Assembly: GCA_946480495.1 (NCBI GenBank)
Contig: CAMLKO010000066.1
Coordinates: 1 to 6,175, forward strand
DNA: 6,175 nucleotides
Source of the DNA: an uncultured Caulobacteraceae bacterium
GTDB taxonomy: Bacteria; Pseudomonadota; Alphaproteobacteria; Caulobacterales; Caulobacteraceae
Direction of reading: 5' to 3'
The position numbers and the translations under genes are program-made. Under the pieces are notes generated by a model. The model was not told the origin of the DNA. It saw only the letters and a program-made list of their open reading frames with translations, and did no database searches. Below are positions 1-6,175 of the stretch, piece by piece (within the stretch, counting starts at the first letter, position 1; each line of letters starts with the position of its first letter).

Positions 1-1110
1 ATGGGCGCGGCGCGGCCGCTGACCTTCGGGCCGGACGAGATGGGCCGGCTGAAGGACATCGTGCTCAAGGGCGAGTTCAAGGAGCGCTCGGGCGGCGCGC
101 TCAAGCGCATCGACGGCATGCGCGAGCGCTACATCGCCGAGGTCGCCTCCCGCGCCTCGCTGAAGCGGCCCCTGAAGGTGGTCGCCGCCTGCGGCAACGG
201 CACCGCCGGCGCCTTCGCCCCTGAGGCCCTGCGCAAGATGGGCGTCGCCGAGCTCATCGAGATGGACTGCGATCTCGACTGGACCTTCCCCAGGTACAAC
301 CCCAACCCCGAGGACCAGGAGATGCTGCACGCCATGGCCCATGCCGTGCGCGAGCATGGGGCGGACCTGGCGCTCGGCTTCGACGGCGACGGCGACCGCT
401 GCGGGGTGGTGGACGACGAGGGCGAGGAGATCTTCGCCGACAAGATCGGGCTGATGCTGGCCCGCGATCTGGCGCCCCTCTACCCCAACTCGACCTTCGT
501 GGTGGACGTGAAGTCGACCGGCCTCTTCGCGACCGACCCGGTGCTGGCGGCGAACGGCTGCACCACCGTCTACTGGAAGACCGGCCACAGCTACATCAAG
601 CGCAAGAGCGCCGAGCTTGGCGCGCTGGCCGGCTTCGAAAAGTCCGGCCACTTCTTCCTGAACGAGCCGCTCGGCCGCGGCTACGACGACGGGCTGGTGG
701 CGGCCGCGGCGATCCTGGCCATGCTCGACCGCAACCCGGGCAAGAAACTCTCCGACATGAAGAAGGCGCTGCCCGTCGCCTACACCTCGCTGACCATGAG
801 CCCCCACTGCGCCGACGAGACCAAGTACGGCGTCGTCGAGGACATCGTGCGCGAGTACGAGCAGCTGGCTGCAAAGGGCGGGACCATCCTCGGCCGCAAG
901 ATCGCCGAGGTCATCACCGTCAACGGCGTGCGCGTGGCGCTGGAGGACGGCTCCTGGGTCCTCGTCCGCGCCTCGTCGAACAAGCCCGAACTGGTGGTGG
1001 TGGTCGAAAGCACGCGGTCAGAGGACGACATGCGCGCCCTCTTCCGCGACGAGGTCAAACCCCGGCTGGCCAAGCGCCCAGAAGTGGGCGCCTACAACCA
1101 GGAAATCTAA
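1..1110 (+). CDS. manB: Phosphomannomutase/phosphoglucomutase, 5'-truncated by window edge
   Basis: This cytoplasmic alpha-D-phosphohexomutase interconverts mannose-6-P/mannose-1-P and/or glucose-6-P/glucose-1-P, supplying precursors for GDP-mannose and UDP-glucose. The visible 369 residues hold domains 2 to 4. The metal-binding loop DGDGDR is at residues 128-133, the segment KTGHSYIK at 193-200, and the sugar-binding loop EKSGH at 213-217, where the family more often has EMSGH. The C-terminal phosphate-binding loop RASSNKPE is at 323-330. Family members are about 450-500 residues long. Domain 1, with the phosphorylated serine of the (T/S)ASHN motif, is absent, so the ATG at base 1 is almost certainly an internal Met and the true start lies upstream of the window. 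The TAA stop at 1108-1110 overlaps the stop of the convergent MAPEG gene. The mutase family is sure; the preferred sugar (Man or Glc) and hence the symbol are less so. Confidence 0.9.
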   Translation: MGAARPLTFGPDEMGRLKDIVLKGEFKERSGGALKRIDGMRERYIAEVASRASLKRPLKVVAACGNGTAGAFAPEALRKMGVAELIEMDCDLDWTFPRYNPNPEDQEMLHAMAHAVREHGADLALGFDGDGDRCGVVDDEGEEIFADKIGLMLARDLAPLYPNSTFVVDVKSTGLFATDPVLAANGCTTVYWKTGHSYIKRKSAELGALAGFEKSGHFFLNEPLGRGYDDGLVAAAAILAMLDRNPGKKLSDMKKALPVAYTSLTMSPHCADETKYGVVEDIVREYEQLAAKGGTILGRKIAEVITVNGVRVALEDGSWVLVRASSNKPELVVVVESTRSEDDMRALFRDEVKPRLAKRPEVGAYNQEI

Positions 1111-1535
1111 CCCACTCGGCTCCACACACGCATCCCGAACATCACCCACAGAGCGATCAGCACGAAGTTGCTGAGCGCAAACAGGCTGAGCCGGGTGATG
1201 ACGTGATTGACGCTGATGTGCACGACGCTGTGTACGGCCCGGATCGCGACGTAGACCCAGGCCAGGTTGACGACCGTCTGATCGACCTGGCCGGTGACGA
1301 AGAAGGCCACGCAGACCACGTAGAACAGCGCCGGCAGCTCCAGCAGGTTCATGTAGTTGCGGTTGGCCAGCGACACCCGCGGCGGCACATTGGCGCTCTC
1401 GCCGAGCGCAAAGTCCTCGGCCGTGACGTGCCCGGCCGCGACCGCCCTGAACCGCCGAAGCGGAATGAACAGCAGCACCGCAAATGTCAGCGCCGCCAGC
1501 GCCAGCATCGGCAGAAAGATGGTTTCCTGAGTCAT
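1107..1535 (-). CDS. MAPEG-family four-helix membrane protein
   Basis: This 142-residue inner-membrane protein resembles bacterial members of the MAPEG family (membrane-associated proteins in eicosanoid and glutathione metabolism). Four hydrophobic segments are visible at about residues 5-26, 66-82, 88-107 and 115-136. The signature-like stretch RNYMNLLELPALF at 59-71 leads into helix 2, and R99, H102, H106, N110 and R115 follow around helix 3, as in many small bacterial MAPEG proteins. The length fits the family (about 120-150). Bacterial members are mostly uncharacterised, so glutathione-dependent activity should not be assumed. The ATG at 1533-1535 is preceded by a strong GGGGGAAA ribosome binding site. 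The gene lies 72 bases downstream of glmM on the same strand and may be read from the glmM promoter. Its TAG stop (1107-1109) overlaps the TAA of the convergent mutase gene. Confidence 0.85.
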   Translation of the reverse strand: MTQETIFLPMLALAALTFAVLLFIPLRRFRAVAAGHVTAEDFALGESANVPPRVSLANRNYMNLLELPALFYVVCVAFFVTGQVDQTVVNLAWVYVAIRAVHSVVHISVNHVITRLSLFALSNFVLIALWVMFGMRVWSRVG

Positions 1536-1562
1536 GCGATTTCCCCCAAAACGAGGGAAACA
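1536..1562 (-). promoter_or_regulatory. Possible hairpin covering the MAPEG ribosome binding site
   Basis: On the minus-strand transcript the arm UUUCCC (bases 1560-1555) can pair perfectly with GGGAAA (1545-1540) across a 9-nucleotide loop. The 3' arm is part of the GGGGGAAA Shine-Dalgarno sequence that ends four bases before the ATG at 1535. Three G-C and three A-U pairs make it only moderately stable. It could lower translation of the MAPEG gene or make it conditional. The pairing is seen in the sequence; the regulatory role is an inference. Confidence 0.3.
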
Positions 1563-1574
1563 GGTTCACCGCCG

Positions 1575-1602
1575 AACAGCGTTCTTGGCAAGCGTTGTTT
1601 TT
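1575..1602 (+). terminator. Weak terminator-like hairpin with T-run, plus strand
   Basis: On the plus strand AACAGCG (1575-1581) can pair with CGTTGTT (1593-1599), including one G-U pair. CTT/AAG (1584-1586/1590-1592) may pair inside the loop, and a run of five Ts (1598-1602) overlaps the end of the stem. In the minus-strand RNA the G-U pair becomes an A-C mismatch and no U-run follows, so the structure favours plus-strand RNA. It could stop read-through from the phosphomannomutase gene, which would otherwise run antisense through the MAPEG gene into glmM. The stem is A/U-rich and the distance from the mutase stop is long, so this is tentative. Confidence 0.22.
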
Positions 1603-1607
1603 GTGAA

Positions 1608-2963
1608 CTAAGCCGCCGCCAGCTTCACCGCGCCGGCGATCTCGCTGACCAGCTGGTTGACCAGCGCCTCGTCGTCGCCCTCGGCCATGATGCGGATGAG
1701 CGGCTCGGTGCCCGACGGGCGCACGAGGATGCGGCCCGACCCGTTCAGCTTCGCCTCGGCCGCGGCGATGACCGACAGCACGGTCTCGTTCTTCAGCGGC
1801 GTCGCGCCCTTGGCGAACTTCACGTTCTCCAGCCTCTGCGGCACCGGCTCGAACTGGCGGGCGAGCGCGCTCATCGGCCGGCCCGTGCGCCGCATCACCG
1901 CCAGCACCTGCAGCGCCGCGATCATGCCGTCGCCCGTCGTCGAGAAGTCCGACAGGATCAGGTGGCCCGACTGCTCGCCGCCGACGTTGAAGCCGCCCTC
2001 GCGCATCCGCGCCATCACGTAGCGGTCGCCGACCGGCGTGCGCTCCAGCTTGATGCCCTTGGCGCCCAGGAACCGCTCCAGGCCCAGGTTCGACATCACC
2101 GTCGCCACCACCCCGCCGCCCTTCAGCCGGTCCTTCTCGGCGAAGGCGCAGGCGATGATGGCCATGAGCTGGTCGCCGTCGACCACATGGCCGTTCTCGT
2201 CGCAGATGATGACCCGGTCGGCGTCGCCATCCAGCGCGATGCCGATGTCGGCGCGGTATTCCTTCACCGCCCGCTTCATCGCCGCGGTGTGGGTCGAGCC
2301 GCACTCCTCGTTGATGTTGAAGCCGTCCGGCGACACCCCGATAGGCTTCACCTCGGCGCCCAGCTCATAGAGGACGGTCGGCGCGACCTTGTAGGCCGCC
2401 CCGTTGGCGCAATCGATCACCACGCGCAGCCCGTTGAGGTTCAGGTCGCGCGGGAAGGTCGCCTTGATGATCTCGACATAGCGGGCCTGGGCGTCGTCGA
2501 TCCGCTTCACGCGCCCCAGCTCCGACGGGCCCACCAGCCCTTCGGTCAGGCCCTCGTCCATGTGGGCCTCGATCTCGGCCTCGCGCGCGTCAGAGAGCTT
2601 GTAGCCGTCGGGCCCGAACAGCTTGATGCCGTTGTCGTGGAAGGCGTTGTGGGAGGCGCTGACCATCACGCCAAGGTCGGCCCGCATCGAGCGCGTCATC
2701 ATCGCCACCGCGGGCGTCGGCAGCGGCCCGAACAGCCGCACGTCCATGCCCATGGAGGTGAAGCCCGCCACCAGCGCCGGCTCGATCATGTAGCCCGACA
2801 GCCGCGTGTCCTTGCCGATCACCACCAGCTGGCGCCGGTCCGAACCCGTGCGGAACAGCTTGCCCGCCGCCAGCCCCACGCGCAGCGCGACCTCGGCCGT
2901 CATCGGGTAGGTGTTGGCCCTGCCCCGGATGCCATCGGTGCCGAAATACGATCGCTTGCTCAT
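1608..2963 (-). CDS. glmM: Phosphoglucosamine mutase GlmM
   Basis: GlmM isomerises glucosamine-6-phosphate to glucosamine-1-phosphate in the cytoplasm, the second step to UDP-GlcNAc for peptidoglycan and lipopolysaccharide. The 451 residues match the family's usual length (about 445-450), and all four domains are present. The N-terminus reads YFGTDGIRG (6-14). The phosphorylation loop is VSASHN (101-106), with S104 as the expected phosphoserine. The Mg-binding loop is DGDADR (245-250), the sugar-binding loop is GGEQSGH (328-334), and the phosphate-binding loop is RPSGTEP (415-421). All key residues are intact. The ATG is chosen because the protein begins with the family's standard [15 protein letters not shown] N-terminus and has a GGGGAAG ribosome binding site just upstream. 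The gene is divergent from glmS, the preceding step of the pathway, and the MAPEG gene follows on the same strand. It is a paralogue of the partial mutase at the left edge, but GlmM-type throughout. Confidence 0.98.
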   Translation of the reverse strand: MSKRSYFGTDGIRGRANTYPMTAEVALRVGLAAGKLFRTGSDRRQLVVIGKDTRLSGYMIEPALVAGFTSMGMDVRLFGPLPTPAVAMMTRSMRADLGVMVSASHNAFHDNGIKLFGPDGYKLSDAREAEIEAHMDEGLTEGLVGPSELGRVKRIDDAQARYVEIIKATFPRDLNLNGLRVVIDCANGAAYKVAPTVLYELGAEVKPIGVSPDGFNINEECGSTHTAAMKRAVKEYRADIGIALDGDADRVIICDENGHVVDGDQLMAIIACAFAEKDRLKGGGVVATVMSNLGLERFLGAKGIKLERTPVGDRYVMARMREGGFNVGGEQSGHLILSDFSTTGDGMIAALQVLAVMRRTGRPMSALARQFEPVPQRLENVKFAKGATPLKNETVLSVIAAAEAKLNGSGRILVRPSGTEPLIRIMAEGDDEALVNQLVSEIAGAVKLAAA

Positions 2964-3118
2964 GAACTTCCCCGGGCAACACTCTGAAACGCACTTTTTG
3001 TCGCACGCGCCCTCACCGCGCGTTAAAGGCGGCGACGAAGCGCGGCGGCAATCTAGTCCCCGCGCGACGTTGCGTAAAATGGCGCGGCCCGCAAGCCGCG
3101 AGGGAGTAGCGGCGAAGC
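2964..3118. promoter_or_regulatory. Divergent glmM/glmS intergenic region
   Basis: This 155-base region must hold the 5' signals for two divergent genes of one pathway, so shared control is possible. For glmM (minus strand) a weak promoter-like pair can be read: TTTTAC (3079-3074) and CTAGAT (3056-3051), separated by 17 bases. Matches to the sigma-70 consensus are poor. No convincing -10 element was found for glmS. The sequence is short and GC-rich, and shows no sign of a glmS ribozyme. Confidence 0.35.
3083..3106 (+). promoter_or_regulatory. GC hairpin and ribosome binding site before glmS
   Basis: CGCGGC (3083-3088) pairs perfectly with GCCGCG (3095-3100) across a 6-base loop. The AGGGAG (3101-3106) that best fits a Shine-Dalgarno sequence for glmS follows directly, 12 bases before the ATG, which is a slightly long spacing. 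The stem has six G-C pairs, so it should be stable if this region is transcribed. Any effect on glmS translation is an inference, and such hairpins also arise by chance in DNA this GC-rich. Confidence 0.3.
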
Positions 3119-4936
<1,818 letters not shown>

Positions 4937-4944
4937 CCCGCCGC

Positions 4945-5220
4945 TTACGGCGTCGTATTCGTTGTGGTGGTGGTGCTGTTTCCAGTCGCCGTGTTGGTCG
5001 TCGTCGTGCTGGTTTCGCCCGTCGTCGCGTTCACGGTCGTGTTGGTGACGTTGTTGGTGGCGTTCATGTCCGCCGGCGCGGTGTTGGTGTCGGCCGGCAT
5101 GGCCGCCGAGGTGTCGGCGGTGTTGTCGTTGTAGGCCGCGTTGTCGGCCTTCTTGCTGCAGGCGCTCACGGATAGGGCGGCCACGGCCAGGATGGCCACG
5201 GCGGGGATGATCTTACGCAT
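4945..5220 (-). CDS. Putative Thr/Asn/Ala-rich low-complexity lipoprotein
   Basis: This 91-residue protein is not assigned to any named family. It has a lipoprotein signal peptide: positive R2-K3, a hydrophobic stretch at about 4-16, and lipobox V18-S19-A20-C21, so C21 would be lipidated. S22 after the Cys argues against the Asp-type inner-membrane retention signal known from E. coli, so the outer membrane is a reasonable guess. The mature 71 residues contain 24 Thr, 12 Asn and 12 Ala and appear unstructured. They end in two imperfect copies of a 12-13 residue repeat (66-78 and 79-90) built around TG, S, a run of Thr and NT. Thr codons are mixed (12 ACC, 10 ACG, one ACA, one ACT), so this is not a simple triplet expansion. 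A GGGAGAG ribosome binding site lies 7 bases before the ATG. The gene converges on glmS with an 8-base gap and is divergent from galU. Confidence 0.8.
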   Translation of the reverse strand: MRKIIPAVAILAVAALSVSACSKKADNAAYNDNTADTSAAMPADTNTAPADMNATNNVTNTTVNATTGETSTTTTNTATGNSTTTTTNTTP

Positions 5221-5227
5221 GGGTATG

Positions 5228-5259
5228 CTCTCCCGGAGACGAGGCCTCCCGATGAGGCC
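5228..5259 (-). promoter_or_regulatory. Ribosome binding site and upstream hairpin of the lipoprotein gene
   Basis: On the minus-strand transcript GGCCUC (5259-5254) pairs perfectly with GAGGCC (5248-5243) across a 5-base loop. This lies 8 bases upstream of the GGGAGAG ribosome binding site (5234-5228). On the plus strand the same stretch also reads as a 9-base direct repeat with one mismatch (GACGAGGCC at 5238-5246, GATGAGGCC at 5251-5259). It may be a 5' leader structure or a protein-binding site; chance is also possible. Confidence 0.28.
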
Positions 5260-5323
5260 CCCCGACCGCGTGAACCTGTCGCGCCGATAAATGTTCCGTG
5301 ATCTGTTGTGGAAATCGCATCGC

Positions 5324-5357
5324 GCGCCCGTTACCGAATGGGCGCTGCTTTGAGGGG
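5324..5357 (+). promoter_or_regulatory. 9-bp hairpin next to the galU ribosome binding site
   Basis: GCGCCCGTT (5324-5332) pairs with AATGGGCGC (5337-5345) around the 4-base loop ACCG, with a single G-U pair and otherwise complete complementarity. It ends 6 bases before GAGGGG (5352-5357), the galU ribosome binding site, which stands 9 bases from the ATG. This is the longest hairpin in the intergenic sequence. It lacks a following T-run, so it is not a standard terminator. It could be a leader structure or, as DNA, an operator-like inverted repeat. Confidence 0.38.
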
Positions 5358-5366
5358 CGTTAGCTG

Positions 5367-6175
5367 ATGAGACCTGTCCGTAAGGCCGTCCTCCCCGTCG
5401 CCGGGTTGGGCACGCGCGTGCTGCCCGGCGCCAAGACGACGCCGAAGGAAATGCTGAACGTCGTCGACCGGCCGATCCTGTCCTACATCGTGGCCGAGGC
5501 GCGCGCGGCGGGCATCGAGCACTTCGTCTTCGTCACCGGGCGCGGCAAGGGCACCATCGAGGACTATTTCGACCACCACCCCGAACTCGAAGCCCAGCTG
5601 GAGGCCAAGGGCAAGACCGAGATGCTCGAGGCGATCCGCGCCGAGCTGCCCAGGCCCGGCGAGATGAGCTTCGTGCGCCAGATGGCGCCGCTGGGGCTTG
5701 GACACGCCGTCTGGTGCGCGCGCGACATCGTCGGCGACGAGCCGTTCGCCGTGATGCTCCCCGACATGCTGATGGACGCGGCGATCCCCGCGCTCGCCCA
5801 GGCGGTCGACGCCTACCAGCGCGTCGGCGGCAACGTGGTGGTCGTCGAGCCCGCGCCGGAGGGCGAGGCCCACAAGTACGGCATCGTCTCGCTGGATGGG
5901 CAGAAGGGCCGGCTGAACCGGATGACCGGCATGGTCGAAAAGCCCGCGCCGGGGACCGAGCCCTCCAACCTCTTCATCTCCGGCCGCTACATCCTGCAGC
6001 CGGAGATCTTCGACCTGCTGGCGGCGCAGGAACGCGGCGCGGGCGGCGAAATCCAGCTGACCGACGCCATGGCCCGCCTGATGGCCCTGCAGGACTTCCA
6101 TGCGTACGAATACGACGGCACGACCTACGACTGCGGCGACAAGATCGGCCTGCTGCGCGCCAACGTCGCCTACGC
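5367..6175 (+). CDS. galU: UTP-glucose-1-phosphate uridylyltransferase GalU, 3'-truncated by window edge
   Basis: GalU joins UTP and glucose-1-phosphate to give UDP-glucose and pyrophosphate in the cytoplasm, feeding LPS, exopolysaccharide and glucan synthesis. No stop is reached; 269 codons are visible of the usual roughly 290-300. The nucleotide-binding signature is GLGTRVLPGAKTTPKEML (13-30), close to the family's GLGTRFLPATKAIPKEM. Further family motifs are RQMAPLGLGHAV (104-115), LPDML (131-135) with metal-ligand candidate D133, KYGIV (170-174), GMVEKP (188-193), GEIQLTDA (227-234) and DCGDKIGLL (255-263). The start is set by an in-frame TAG at 5361-5363, only six bases upstream of the ATG, together with the GAGGGG ribosome binding site at 5352-5357. 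The gene is divergent from the lipoprotein gene. The glucose-1-phosphate it needs could come from the mutase at the left edge if that enzyme has phosphoglucomutase activity. Confidence 0.96.
   Translation, partial: MRPVRKAVLPVAGLGTRVLPGAKTTPKEMLNVVDRPILSYIVAEARAAGIEHFVFVTGRGKGTIEDYFDHHPELEAQLEAKGKTEMLEAIRAELPRPGEMSFVRQMAPLGLGHAVWCARDIVGDEPFAVMLPDMLMDAAIPALAQAVDAYQRVGGNVVVVEPAPEGEAHKYGIVSLDGQKGRLNRMTGMVEKPAPGTEPSNLFISGRYILQPEIFDLLAAQERGAGGEIQLTDAMARLMALQDFHAYEYDGTTYDCGDKIGLLRANVAY

Larger units (their letters stand above)
5221..5366. promoter_or_regulatory. Divergent lipoprotein/galU intergenic region
   Basis: This 146-base region separates two divergent genes and must carry their 5' signals. 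Its central part (about 5286-5320) is less GC-rich than the surroundings, as expected for promoters. On the minus strand TTTCCA (5316-5311) and TTTATC (5293-5288) are spaced by 17 bases and could be a weak promoter for the lipoprotein gene. No convincing pair was found for galU. Confidence 0.3.

Noticed and set aside
1..3. ATG at the first base as the true start of the phosphomannomutase
   Set aside because: The protein would lack the whole phosphoserine domain, and the family is about 100 residues longer. The ATG at the edge is coincidental.
1564..1608. Inverted repeat GTTCAC ... GTGAAC around the glmM-MAPEG spacer
   Set aside because: It is only 6 bp with a 33-base loop and ends at the glmM stop codon, so it is easily explained by chance.
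1203..2987. 594-codon open frame on the plus strand opposite glmM
   Set aside because: It lies antisense to glmM, whose motifs are intact. Its product is His/Arg/Asp-rich low-quality sequence typical of the opposite strand of a GC-rich gene, with no recognisable domain.
2964..3118. glmS ribozyme/riboswitch upstream of glmS
   Set aside because: That ribozyme is known from Gram-positive bacteria. This short GC-rich spacer has no matching pattern of paired elements that I can see.
5331..6101. 256-codon minus-strand open frame opposite galU
   Set aside because: The plus strand encodes GalU with all expected motifs; the minus product is a His/Arg/Asp/Gly-rich antisense artefact.

Overview
The window is a GC-rich chromosomal segment with tightly packed genes. 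It reads as an alphaproteobacterial housekeeping locus for sugar-phosphate and nucleotide-sugar supply. The base composition, the style of the phosphomannomutase and a small low-complexity lipoprotein would fit Caulobacterales or a close relative. That placement is an inference from general resemblance and was not tested by a search.

Layout, left to right. (1) The 3' part of a phosphomannomutase/phosphoglucomutase gene (+ strand); its first domain lies outside the window. (2) A four-helix MAPEG-family membrane protein (- strand), whose stop codon overlaps that of the mutase. (3) A complete glmM, phosphoglucosamine mutase (- strand), 72 bases upstream of the MAPEG gene in the direction of transcription, so the two may be co-transcribed. 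(4) A 155-base divergent intergenic region. (5) A complete glmS, glutamine:fructose-6-phosphate aminotransferase (+ strand). (6) A 91-residue Thr/Asn/Ala-rich putative lipoprotein (- strand), ending 8 bases from the end of glmS. (7) A 146-base divergent intergenic region. (8) galU, UTP-glucose-1-phosphate uridylyltransferase (+ strand), running off the right edge.

How the genes work together: GlmS makes glucosamine-6-phosphate from fructose-6-phosphate, and GlmM isomerises it to glucosamine-1-phosphate. These are the first two steps towards UDP-GlcNAc for peptidoglycan and lipid A; the next enzyme, GlmU, is not in the window. The phosphomannomutase/phosphoglucomutase can supply mannose-1-phosphate or glucose-1-phosphate, and GalU turns glucose-1-phosphate into UDP-glucose. 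Four of the six genes therefore feed cell-envelope polysaccharide synthesis. The MAPEG protein and the lipoprotein have no evident enzymatic link to this and may simply be neighbours.

I found no mobile element, CRISPR array, RNA gene, toxin-antitoxin pair or defence system. No clearly new biological system is visible. The items most worth a second look are the low-complexity lipoprotein, several small hairpins placed at or just upstream of ribosome binding sites, and the very tight convergent gene ends.
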